In this document: positions 23,871-32,290 of the stretch, piece by piece | Layout: each line of letters opens with the position of its first letter | Position numbering within the stretch: position 1 is the stretch's first letter | Assembly: GCA_012841375.1 (NCBI GenBank) | Contig: DUUV01000044.1 | Location: 1 to 64,000 of the forward strand | Direction of reading: 5' to 3' | DNA length: 64,000 nucleotides | Source of the DNA: Candidatus Fermentithermobacillaceae bacterium | GTDB lineage: Bacteria > Bacillota > Sulfobacillia > Fermentithermobacillales > Fermentithermobacillaceae | Made by a program: the position numbers and the translations under genes | The notes under the pieces: generated by a model | Databases searched by the model: none | What the model saw: the letters and a program-made list of their open reading frames with translations, nothing else | What the model was told of the DNA's origin: nothing

Positions 23871-26468
23871 TCACTTCTGGAAACCTGCCACTCCCTTGCG
23901 CGCCTTTGCCCGCCTCAGCCTGTCGTCGGCAGCGGCCAAGATAACGCGGGCTTCGTCACCGTCCTCGGGGTATGCGGCCACACCAACGGAAGCTCCCGGC
24001 ATCGGGATGGGATTGCCTGCGGGATCGCTCACAGTGTCCTTGATCCACTTCCTCACCACACCTGTCACGCGGCTCAGAGCCTGCCGGGGCGACATACCAG
24101 GCAGGAGGATCACGAACTCGTCGCCGCCAAAGCGGGCGACTACGTCAACGGACCGGAACCCTTGCTTGAGGTATGTTCCGATCTTGGCCAGAACGCTGTC
24201 TCCGGCGAGGTGACCGTGCAAGTCGTTCACGAGCTTCAGGTCGTCCACATCGATGATGGCCACCGAAACTACCGCTCCCGAATCCGGGTATGAAGCGGTC
24301 TTGATGCTCGAGTCCAAGGTGCTCAGGAATACCCGCCGGTTGTAGAGTCCGGTCAGGGCGTCACAGTCGGCGGCCTTCTTCACTTGTTCATGGAGTTGGG
24401 CGACTTCAAGCGCCGACGCGATATGACCTGCTATGGCCATTAAGAGCCGGATGTCCGACGTCCCGAACCCGCCCTTTTCGGCTTTCTGGATGATCAAGAC
24501 ACCCAAACGCCTGCCTCTCACCTCTAATGGGATGTACAACTCTGAGCCGACGCCGCTCCGTGTACCGTAGGACCTCTCGTCCAAGAGAACGTCGGGGATG
24601 TTCTGGGGTATCCCGTTCTGCATCACCCACCAGGAAATACCTTCGCCCCGGGGGATCGACTCTCCGATGAAACCCTCGGAAAGCCCCGTACCTGCAGACG
24701 CAACCAAGTGCTGGGCTTCCTCGTCCGGGATCAAGATCACGCAGTCAGAATACCCCATCTCTCGTGCCACGATGTTGACAACGTGCTGGAGCATCTCTTT
24801 GAGATCGAGGAGCTTTTTCATCTCCTGGGCAATACGGAAGAGGACTTCCAGTTCCTTTGAGGTGATGACCTTCTCGGTCAGATCGCCTTGGTCGACCAGA
24901 GTCCTGGGCTCAAGGCTACCTAAGGCCCTCCGAACCTCCAGGACGTTGTCTCCGGTAACCGCGAGAAACCACGGTTCTTGATCGGCGATGGCTCTCTCGA
25001 TAACCCGGTCCAAAGCCATGACCACATCCGGTCTGAACTGGCTGCCGGCGCACCTCAAGAGCTCCGCGCGGGCTTCCTTGACGGACATTCCAGGTCTGTA
25101 CGGGCGGTCGGATATCATGGTGTCAAACGCATCGGCGACTGCGAGTATGGCGGCTCCAACCGGGATCTCGGCCCCGTCCAGCCTATCGGGATAACCTGAA
25201 CCGTTGTACCATTCATGGTGGTGCAATACGAGAGGAGCCAGGTCCGCAAGCATACCTGCCCTCTCAAGGATCGTGGCGCCCAGCACCGAATGGTTTGTCA
25301 TCACGGCTCTCTCTGCCGGACCGAGCGGACCGGGTTTCTGCAGGACCGAATCAGGGATGCCGACCTTTCCGATGTCGTGAACCAATCCCGCCAGCTCGAT
25401 GACGTCGGCTTCATCTTTTGAAAGACCCATCTCCAACGCAATCTGCCTGGCCACTACCGCCACGTGCTCAGAATGGTACATGGTGTAGCTGTCGCGTATG
25501 TCAACGGTGGCTGCCAAAGCCCTAACTGCCGCCGAGTACATCTCCCTGGTCTCGTCAAAGAGCGTGGCGTTCTTCACGGCCGCGGCCAGATGGCCCGATA
25601 CAGGCTCCAGAAAAGCCATGTCGGCGTGGGTATAGCTTCTGGGCTCCTTGCTGGACAAGACCCAGATGCCGGTAAGCTGGCCCGGCAACGTGAGGGGGAG
25701 CGCTACGGCCGAGGACATCCCGTCTTCACGAAGCCTTTTCAGGAACGAACGGGGGAACAGGGAACTCTCACGATAGCCCTCACCGGCCTCAAGGCTCTTT
25801 TCGATATCCGTCACGATATCTATGAGTATGTAGTCGGATGCCGGAGTCACAGAGACCGGACCGGTCGCGCCTACCCCTCCCATGAATCCATCGGGAATCG
25901 CCCCGTAGACGACGGCTCGCCCGTTCTCCTTGACGGACAGGATCGCCATCCCATCCAGCGGAACGCGCTCCGACACAGTCCGAAACAGGCTGGGCAGCAT
26001 CTCTTCCATCTTGAGGTCCGAGTTTATCTGTCTCGCCGCGTGCGACACGGCAGCCAGAGTGCCCTGTGTCCTCCGGGCATCGGTTACGTCTCTCAACATG
26101 TACAAGGCGCCGCTGCGCTTCCCGTCCGGGTCCATGATGGGAGAGGCTGAGAGGACCAGGTTTCGCTCCTCGTCTTGTACCCGGCAGACCACCTCGCAGG
26201 TGTTGCTTACGGCAGAATTGATCGAGGAGAAGTCCATGAGGGCTACGGTCATTTCCAGCCACTCGTTCATGGGTTTCAGGTCGCGAAGCCTGGGTGCAAG
26301 CGATATTGACAGAACTTTGGCCAGCGCCTGGCCCCGGACCTCCTGGAAGGAACGCCCAAGATAGAACAACGCTCGCTTATTGACGTCCACAACGGTACCA
26401 TCGACGCCGACCAACATGAGTCCCATGTCTATGGCGTTCAATACCGGTGAAATCTGAGCCGCCTCCAT
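23871..26468 (-). CDS. PAS-GAF-HD-GYP-GAF-GGDEF cyclic-di-GMP turnover protein
   Basis: An 865-residue cytosolic signalling protein. GGGAGG 7 nt upstream selects ATG 26468. The order is an N-terminal PAS (about 10-125), a GAF with HAMP-free linker (about 155-310), and an HD-GYP phosphodiesterase (AGLVHDIGKVGIPD, then HHEWYNGSGYPDRL). A second GAF (about 535-680) and a C-terminal diguanylate cyclase follow. The GGDEF active site is intact (ARFGGDEFVILLPG) and an RxxD inhibitory site (RSVD) sits five residues before it. Both synthesis and breakdown of c-di-GMP are therefore possible in one chain. It lacks any membrane segment. It is flanked by the Gx transporter and lgt on the same strand. Confidence 0.9.
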   Translation of the reverse strand: MEAAQISPVLNAIDMGLMLVGVDGTVVDVNKRALFYLGRSFQEVRGQALAKVLSISLAPRLRDLKPMNEWLEMTVALMDFSSINSAVSNTCEVVCRVQDEERNLVLSASPIMDPDGKRSGALYMLRDVTDARRTQGTLAAVSHAARQINSDLKMEEMLPSLFRTVSERVPLDGMAILSVKENGRAVVYGAIPDGFMGGVGATGPVSVTPASDYILIDIVTDIEKSLEAGEGYRESSLFPRSFLKRLREDGMSSAVALPLTLPGQLTGIWVLSSKEPRSYTHADMAFLEPVSGHLAAAVKNATLFDETREMYSAAVRALAATVDIRDSYTMYHSEHVAVVARQIALEMGLSKDEADVIELAGLVHDIGKVGIPDSVLQKPGPLGPAERAVMTNHSVLGATILERAGMLADLAPLVLHHHEWYNGSGYPDRLDGAEIPVGAAILAVADAFDTMISDRPYRPGMSVKEARAELLRCAGSQFRPDVVMALDRVIERAIADQEPWFLAVTGDNVLEVRRALGSLEPRTLVDQGDLTEKVITSKELEVLFRIAQEMKKLLDLKEMLQHVVNIVAREMGYSDCVILIPDEEAQHLVASAGTGLSEGFIGESIPRGEGISWWVMQNGIPQNIPDVLLDERSYGTRSGVGSELYIPLEVRGRRLGVLIIQKAEKGGFGTSDIRLLMAIAGHIASALEVAQLHEQVKKAADCDALTGLYNRRVFLSTLDSSIKTASYPDSGAVVSVAIIDVDDLKLVNDLHGHLAGDSVLAKIGTYLKQGFRSVDVVARFGGDEFVILLPGMSPRQALSRVTGVVRKWIKDTVSDPAGNPIPMPGASVGVAAYPEDGDEARVILAAADDRLRRAKARKGVAGFQK

Positions 26469-26516
26469 GCGGTCGCCTCCCATCCTCATAGTTTTCGGAA
26501 TGGGCGGGCACTTCCG

Positions 26517-27254
26517 TTAGGGCGCACGAGATTTCCTGTGAAGTCCGATGTAAGTGGCCGTGGCCAGCACGACGGTTACCAACGAGAACCATTGTCCGAA
26601 GCTCAGTCCGTAGAAGTAGTCATCGTTTTCGCGGAAGAACTCGAGAAAGAAGCGTATCAGAGAATACGCCCCGGCGTAGACGACAAAGAGCCCGCCGGGG
26701 GCGCGAATTCTGGAAGACAAGTAAAGGAGCGCCGCAAACAAGGCGAGGTCAAGTACGCTCTCGTAGAGCTGGTAGGGGTGCCTGAGGCCGGGGGCATAGC
26801 GGGTCTGGAAGCCCCAAGTGCCCGACGTCTTGATTCCGTAGCAGCATCCTGAGAAAAAGCAGCCGATCCGCCCTATCCCCTGCCCCAGCGCGACCGACGG
26901 AGCCACGACATCCATAAGTGTAAGGAAATGCATCTTCTTGACCCTGGAGTAGACTAGAGCGGCCAGGCTTCCGCCTATCAAGACCCCGTGAATGGCAAGC
27001 CCGCCCTCACGAGTATCGAGGACCGAGAGTAGACCGGTATAGTACCGGTAGTTCAGCGCCACATGGGTAATGCGGCCGCCGGCCACACCTCCAACCAAAA
27101 TGGCGATAAAGAACCAGAACAACGAGTCAGGATCCATACCCCGCTTTTCGGCCCTCTTCGAAGCCACGTACACACCTGCGGCGAATCCCAGTCCGAGCAT
27201 AAGCCCGTATGTGTAGAACGTCAGTTGCCCTATCCTCACCAAGACCGGATGCAT
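26517..27254 (-). CDS. lgt: Prolipoprotein diacylglyceryl transferase
   Basis: A 245-residue polytopic membrane enzyme that attaches diacylglycerol to the lipobox cysteine of prolipoproteins. The start ATG 27254 (MHPVLVRIGQLTFYTYGLML) is 6 nt after GAAGGTG. The track's 31-residue extension is not supported. The family signature GRIGCFFSGCCYG, the LAIHGVLIGG segment and the SLIRFFLEFFREND loop, with its essential arginine, are all present. Seven hydrophobic segments match the known fold. A substrate lipoprotein is encoded in this window at 52878. Confidence 0.95.
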   Translation of the reverse strand: MHPVLVRIGQLTFYTYGLMLGLGFAAGVYVASKRAEKRGMDPDSLFWFFIAILVGGVAGGRITHVALNYRYYTGLLSVLDTREGGLAIHGVLIGGSLAALVYSRVKKMHFLTLMDVVAPSVALGQGIGRIGCFFSGCCYGIKTSGTWGFQTRYAPGLRHPYQLYESVLDLALFAALLYLSSRIRAPGGLFVVYAGAYSLIRFFLEFFRENDDYFYGLSFGQWFSLVTVVLATATYIGLHRKSRAP

Positions 27255-27339
27255 GGCCATCACCTTCTCAGATAATAACATGACTGAATAACGACATACC
27301 AATAAATGCATGCTAGGGCCAGAGGAGGGATTTTCCAAC

Positions 27340-27750
27340 TTGAGCATTGGACGAGGCGTCGCGCTCGTGCTTCTCGGAATAGCTCTCGGCGTCGGCCTTA
27401 CGGTCGGCTCGTACTACGGGGTGAAAGAGTATGCCCCCGATCTGGCGGTCTGGTACCTGGAGAGACTTGGCGGCCCCGGCAAGTCCGTAACAGAGACATT
27501 GGGCCTTGAGATAGACCCGTCACAAGTCCGGACCATTGTAGGTGACATACTGGCATCCGACCAGGGCAGAGCTATCGTGACCGACCTCATTGAAGGCCAA
27601 TCACGGGAAACATTTGAGAGTCTTGTGAGGCAAGCCATGGAGTCACCCGAGTTCCGCAGGATGTTGGGCGAAGTGCTCAGGGACTTCCTGGCAAGCCCGG
27701 AGGGAAAAGAACTCCTCAGGCAGATCGGCAAGGACGTCCTTTCGCCCTAG
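27340..27750 (+). CDS. Small membrane-anchored protein, unknown
   Basis: A 136-residue protein. AGAGGAGGG precedes a TTG at 27340 (MSIGRGVALVLLGIALGVGL), a better start than the track's codon at 27310, which lies before the Shine-Dalgarno sequence. One membrane span (about 5-25) is followed by a soluble part of amphipathic helices, including a repeat-like pair, VGDILASDQGRAIVTDLI and LGEVLRDFLASPEGKELL. The alternation of short helices ending in SP.G resembles helical membrane-associated domains, but no family is recognised. It overlaps the stop codon of the convergent ABC ATPase by four bases and is divergent from lgt. Confidence 0.65.
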   Translation: MSIGRGVALVLLGIALGVGLTVGSYYGVKEYAPDLAVWYLERLGGPGKSVTETLGLEIDPSQVRTIVGDILASDQGRAIVTDLIEGQSRETFESLVRQAMESPEFRRMLGEVLRDFLASPEGKELLRQIGKDVLSP

Positions 27751-28499
27751 CCTGAGGCGGACTCTTCGGCTTTCGGCATCTCGGCAAGGAGTTTCTTCGC
27801 GTCAAGCCGGTCCTCAACCATCACGTCGGATATGATCCTGCCGTCTCTGACGGAGATCACGCGCTCGGCGTGCCTCGCGATATCAGGATCGTGAGTCACG
27901 AGGATCAGGGTAATCCCCTTGTCGTGGAGGTCCTGGAATATGGACATGACCTCTTCACCGGACCGGGTATCGAGGTTGCCGGTAGGTTCGTCCGCCAAAA
28001 TCACCTTGGGGTCTCCGGCAATTGCCCTGGCTATCGCTACCCGCTGCTGCTCTCCTCCCGACATCTCGTTGGGTTTATGGGTCATCCGCCCTGCCAACCC
28101 CACTGACTCCAGGGCGGCGGTGGCCCTCTTTCGTCGTTCTGCCGGAGGCATCCCCCGGTAGATAAGAGGCAGTTCTACATTAGCCATCGCGTTGGTTCTG
28201 GACAGGAGGTTGAATGTCTGAAAGATAAAGCCGATGAACTTGTTCCTGATGTCGGCCAGCTCATTGTCGTTTTTCCGGCTTACGTCGGAACCGTCCAAGA
28301 GGTATGTGCCTTGGGTCGGCCTGTCGAGACATCCCAGGATGTTCATGAGCGTCGATTTGCCTGACCCGGAGGGCCCCATAATGGCGACGAACTGGCCCTT
28401 GGGAACCTCAAGGTCTACACCCTTTAGGGCAGGAACCTTCACTTTTCCCATACTGTATTCCTTGTGCAGTCCCTGAATCTGGATGACGGGTGTAGACAC
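27747..28499 (-). CDS. ABC transporter ATP-binding protein, LolD/MacB type
   Basis: A 250-residue ATPase. GGAGGG is about 7 nt before GTG 28499 ([20 protein letters not shown]). Walker [10 protein letters not shown], signature [14 protein letters not shown], Walker [13 protein letters not shown] and the H-loop [15 protein letters not shown] are complete. The Y-x-x-G-x-x-x-V-x-A-L-K-G start is typical of ATPases that pair with FtsX-like permeases (LolD, MacB, FtsE-like). No permease is adjacent. The paired permeases at 15745-18441 are candidates. The neighbouring gene upstream encodes a large secreted protein. Confidence 0.9.
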   Translation of the reverse strand: MSTPVIQIQGLHKEYSMGKVKVPALKGVDLEVPKGQFVAIMGPSGSGKSTLMNILGCLDRPTQGTYLLDGSDVSRKNDNELADIRNKFIGFIFQTFNLLSRTNAMANVELPLIYRGMPPAERRKRATAALESVGLAGRMTHKPNEMSGGEQQRVAIARAIAGDPKVILADEPTGNLDTRSGEEVMSIFQDLHDKGITLILVTHDPDIARHAERVISVRDGRIISDVMVEDRLDAKKLLAEMPKAEESASG

Positions 28500-28610
28500 A
28501 AGAATCCCTCCATCTCCCATACTCGGCCTCACGGCCACTCAATCTTGGACGGGGACGGGAGGCGACAGGTTCCGTCCCGTCTCCCCCCACTCCCCATCCC
28601 GGGCCTTTCA

Positions 28611-31391
28611 CTAGCCGGTCACTCCGGTTGTGAGAACCGTAACGGGCACTTCCATTAGGTAAGTGTTCTCTATCTCGACACCGGCATCCTCCAGCGAGTA
28701 TCTAACGGTGACTGTACACGCGCAGCCCACAACGAAATCTCCGGCTCGCTCCCAGATGACCCCGAAGACTTCGCCGGGATCGAACTTGACCGTGACGAGT
28801 TCCGCATCGGCAGGCAGATCGATGTCCGCTCCCGCATAGAAAACCGCCACTTTACCTGTGACCCATTTCTTCGGGCCGTTCAGGACAATGTTCACCCCTA
28901 TGGGGCCCACGCTCTGGCAGACATACCTGTGGGTCTCCCCTGACAGTACGACGCTCGTTTCCCACGTCTTCCGGTAAAGCAGCTCTCCTTGAGATGTATA
29001 CGACTCTGCCGTCACCCGGTAATGTCCCGGTGATTCGAATGTATGATCGACGGTTAGTGAGACTTGATCTTGGATTGTCTCTCGCGACCCGTCGCCGTAA
29101 TCAAGGACCCAGTGATGGTGGACTGTCTCCTTTGGCTTCTTGAGGGTAGTGTGCTTTGAGCGGTAGACGACTCGAACGGTCGGCAAGTCCTCTGGCAGGT
29201 CTACTTCCTCTCCGGGTCCGTCAGGAGGCCCGGCCGGTCCGGTTGGTCCCGGGCCGCCTCCGGAAGATCCTCCCTCGTGGCCGGGTTCGCCCGGCGGCTC
29301 ATGCGTTCCGGGCTCTGTCAGGTCTCCTGACCCCGCCGGATCCTCCGGCTCTTCCGGCCCCTCCGGGATAGACGGCTCGCCGGGGTCCTGCGCGTCATGC
29401 TCTTCCACCGGCTCAGGCGCCGCCTTCTCCAGCGGCGCCACATACACTCTGGCGAGCTTTTCTTGGGCGAAGGCAGATGCCACGGTATTCCCCATAACCG
29501 GGTTCAAGGGCCCGTTCCTCACCAGACGAAATCCCAAGCTAGCCGTGCCCGGACTGAGACGCACGACGTGGGTGCCGCCCTCGTGGAAACCCCACATGAG
29601 TCCAGGCTTCGACCCCTCGGACCCGGAAGACTCCTCCCACACCTGGAGCTGCCACCCCGAAGGGAGTTCAGTTATCCCAAGGGTCACCGCGGCTATACCT
29701 TCCAGAGGACATAAGGCCGGTCTCCAACTGGAAGCATCAACGGCGATGAGTGAGGCGCTTCCCGGGTCTTGGCGGCCGCCGGAAGCTCCGGGCGGCTCAA
29801 GACCTTGGCCTTGACCTCCGGCGTCCTGGCGGAGCACCCGGACCACATACTCTTGAGCCTTCGGGTCGTCGAGGACGTGCTTGCCCGGAAGCCGCAAGAT
29901 CCCGCCGAACACCGCAATGAGGTCCGAGGTACCCACCGGAGGCACCCCGCAGTCAACCTCCAGGAGGCTGTCGTTGGGCCCCAGTTCCGGCCAAATGAGG
30001 GCCCAAGGGTTGGATAGCTTCGAGATAACCGATACATACCGGGTGTCCCGCCGGCGCGCCCCTGATTGGGACGAACGGTTGATCTCCGCCAGCTCCAGGT
30101 TGGCGGGAATCCGCTCAAATCGTTTGGTCGACGATGTGCCAAGGTTGATGAGTAGGTCTTCCTTGACGAGCCCCGCTATGAACGGAGACTCGGGACCCGA
30201 GCCCAGCCCCGTGAGCTTCACTGCCTCGTGGGCAATCAGCTCCTGCACCTCGGCTTTCACCGTAATCAGAGCTTTTTGGGCGAAGTGCTTGAGGATTTTC
30301 GCCCCGTAATGGACAGCCGCCTCTTTCCAGTCTTTCGGGATGACCGGGTCCTCAAGAAGGGTCGACACCAGGCTGCCCCTTGACGCGGCCCTCATGGCGT
30401 ATTGATTCCTGCCGACCTCCATCGAAAGATACTCGTAATACGGCAGGGACAAACTCTGTGCCTTCGACGCGGGCCATTCCGCCTCGGAGATCACTCGCTT
30501 CCACACATCGGGTAGGGTCCGCCGCACCCAGCCCGCGAACGTCTCTTTTGGAGACTGACTGGGCACATAGGGCAGGGCGAGGAAGCGGTTCTTCACGTAT
30601 TCGCCGTACAACGGTTCCCACAAGGTAGTAGCTCGTGTAGATATCCATGAGGCTTCGTCTTCCCACTCGGGAGGTTTCAGAGACTTGGCTTGGGTGAGCT
30701 CTTTCACCGAAACCGGCGTGGACTTCTCGCCTACCCCGAGTACACCCTTGAACGAAGGCAGAAGCCTTTCGGCCCTCGTCTCGCGCTCAAGGACGGACTC
30801 CTGGCGGACTACCTCAAGGAGGGACTTGACGACGCCGGCCAGAAAGGTGCCCCGGTTGGGGGCCGAAGCCATGACCAGATTCACTACGTTGAAATCCGTG
30901 AGGTAGCCGTTTTCCAGGGCGTACCTGGCGATCATCCCCGAAAGTCCCACGGCGACGATATCACACTCCGGACTTCCGCCCATACCGGCCAACCCGGCCC
31001 GCGACAAGGCCTCTCCGGCTGCGATCGAAAGCCGCAGTGCCCCGCTCTCCAGGTCACGCAGTCCGGTCAGGCTTATCTCAAAGAGGTTCTCCCCCCTTGT
31101 GTACCCCGCCGACTCCAGATAGCGCCCAAAGGAAGAAGTGGTACCCGGGACCGTTGGGTCCACTGTGGCCGAAAGGTCAAAAAGGCCCTGCAGGTCCGGA
31201 GAATCACCGAAGCGGGGTTCGTGTACGATCAACACCGGTCTCGGAGCACCTCCCGCCTCGAGGATCTGAGCCTTGGCGCATGCCCGGCCTGCCGCAAGAC
31301 TATCCCATGCTCCCTGAGGGTAGGCGCCCACGGCCAGGAATAACGCCAGACCCAAGACCAAGACCCGGCCCGGCTTGAGAGAGAGCCTCAT
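28611..31391 (-). CDS. Secreted lipase-like alpha/beta-hydrolase with PKD domain
   Basis: A 926-residue exported protein starting ATG 31391 behind TAGGAGG. A signal peptide (RVLVLGLALFLAVGAYPQGA) is followed by a PVLIVHEPRFGD strand that resembles the lipase oxyanion region. A nucleophile-elbow-like AVGLSGMIARYALENG (Ser151) precedes NLVMASAPNRGTFLAG, the latter like the APHxGS loop of triacylglycerol lipases. The canonical G-x-S-x-G is altered to G-L-S-G-M. A Glu/Pro/Gly-rich linker (EEPEDPAGSGDLTEPG) follows at about 660-750. A PKD-type domain (WVLDYGDGSRETIQD, HTFESPGHYRVTAESY) and a C-terminal beta domain end the protein. Its ATGA start overlaps the stop of the 292-residue membrane protein gene, so they are translationally coupled. 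Confidence 0.75.
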   Translation of the reverse strand: MRLSLKPGRVLVLGLALFLAVGAYPQGAWDSLAAGRACAKAQILEAGGAPRPVLIVHEPRFGDSPDLQGLFDLSATVDPTVPGTTSSFGRYLESAGYTRGENLFEISLTGLRDLESGALRLSIAAGEALSRAGLAGMGGSPECDIVAVGLSGMIARYALENGYLTDFNVVNLVMASAPNRGTFLAGVVKSLLEVVRQESVLERETRAERLLPSFKGVLGVGEKSTPVSVKELTQAKSLKPPEWEDEASWISTRATTLWEPLYGEYVKNRFLALPYVPSQSPKETFAGWVRRTLPDVWKRVISEAEWPASKAQSLSLPYYEYLSMEVGRNQYAMRAASRGSLVSTLLEDPVIPKDWKEAAVHYGAKILKHFAQKALITVKAEVQELIAHEAVKLTGLGSGPESPFIAGLVKEDLLINLGTSSTKRFERIPANLELAEINRSSQSGARRRDTRYVSVISKLSNPWALIWPELGPNDSLLEVDCGVPPVGTSDLIAVFGGILRLPGKHVLDDPKAQEYVVRVLRQDAGGQGQGLEPPGASGGRQDPGSASLIAVDASSWRPALCPLEGIAAVTLGITELPSGWQLQVWEESSGSEGSKPGLMWGFHEGGTHVVRLSPGTASLGFRLVRNGPLNPVMGNTVASAFAQEKLARVYVAPLEKAAPEPVEEHDAQDPGEPSIPEGPEEPEDPAGSGDLTEPGTHEPPGEPGHEGGSSGGGPGPTGPAGPPDGPGEEVDLPEDLPTVRVVYRSKHTTLKKPKETVHHHWVLDYGDGSRETIQDQVSLTVDHTFESPGHYRVTAESYTSQGELLYRKTWETSVVLSGETHRYVCQSVGPIGVNIVLNGPKKWVTGKVAVFYAGADIDLPADAELVTVKFDPGEVFGVIWERAGDFVVGCACTVTVRYSLEDAGVEIENTYLMEVPVTVLTTGVTG

Positions 31392-32266
31392 CTTCTCTCT
31401 CCTCCTATGTCCTCCGGCACCAATACACCGTTCTTAGGCCAGAACCCGCGGTTCGCCACGGCAACCCTGGTGAGAGGCGCCCCCAGCGCCAGATATTCGT
31501 CGACCGCACTTTCCCAAGACTCGGGGTCCACCTTTACCACATCGCCGTCCACCAGAGCCAACACCTCTGCCCACGACTCACCGGGCGACAGCGAGAAACG
31601 TTCTCCTCCATACCTGAATCGGACAACGCCGGACCTGGCAGTGCCTTCGATCACCAAGTCTCCCCTTACAACCCTCGCCCCATTGTCTACCAACTGGATC
31701 TCGTTTCCGGTGAGGTCTCGCCCGGTCACCGAGATGGGACGGTCGAGAGACACGGTACCCTTCCCTGTCCTCGAAAAACAGGTTGACTCCTCAAACTCAA
31801 TGCCCTGAGAGGATGCCGAGTAGTGGGTTCCAAGAGATACGCCCCAGAGCCACGGCTTCTTCTCGAGCTCGATAGAACGGCTCTCGCAGTCCACGAACAC
31901 ACCCGGCAGTCTCTCCCAGCCGAGAGGCAGCGCCGCCAGGGCGCGTGACGAAGACTCCTCCACCGTCACGAAGACGAACTCTTCTCTGTACCGGTAAGCA
32001 TGAGCTACAAAGAGGGCGGAGGCTCCCACAAAGAGGATGAGAAGCCCGGCGGTCAGGACACGGATACGGCGAGTGAAAGCGCGACCGGTGAAGGCGGCTC
32101 GGATCACGGGTCCGGACGACCGCGCCGGTGGTCGATAACGGTAAACCACAGTCAGCACGCTCCTTCGTTGATATTGGCGTACGAACTGCGGAGCGCCCCG
32201 GATCCTCCGTGCCTTACGGGTCAATGACAAGAGGACCCGCGGCGCTTCCGCTATGGAGTGCGCCAC
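31388..32266 (-). CDS. Single-pass membrane protein with extracytoplasmic domain, unknown
   Basis: A 292-residue protein from GTG 32266, with a poor ribosome site. A basic, Arg-rich N-terminal tail of about 70 residues (RKARRIRGAPQFVRQYQRR) precedes one transmembrane helix (VLTAGLLILFVGASALFVAH) and an extracytoplasmic beta-rich domain. That domain contains a FVTVEESSSRALAAL segment and ends with WAEVLALVDGDVVKVDPESW. No catalytic motif is recognised. Coupling by a 4-bp stop/start overlap to the secreted lipase-like gene suggests that the two proteins act together at the cell surface. Confidence 0.65.
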   Translation of the reverse strand: MAHSIAEAPRVLLSLTRKARRIRGAPQFVRQYQRRSVLTVVYRYRPPARSSGPVIRAAFTGRAFTRRIRVLTAGLLILFVGASALFVAHAYRYREEFVFVTVEESSSRALAALPLGWERLPGVFVDCESRSIELEKKPWLWGVSLGTHYSASSQGIEFEESTCFSRTGKGTVSLDRPISVTGRDLTGNEIQLVDNGARVVRGDLVIEGTARSGVVRFRYGGERFSLSPGESWAEVLALVDGDVVKVDPESWESAVDEYLALGAPLTRVAVANRGFWPKNGVLVPEDIGGERR

Positions 32267-32290
32267 CGGGTCCCCCGCGTCAACAATCTA

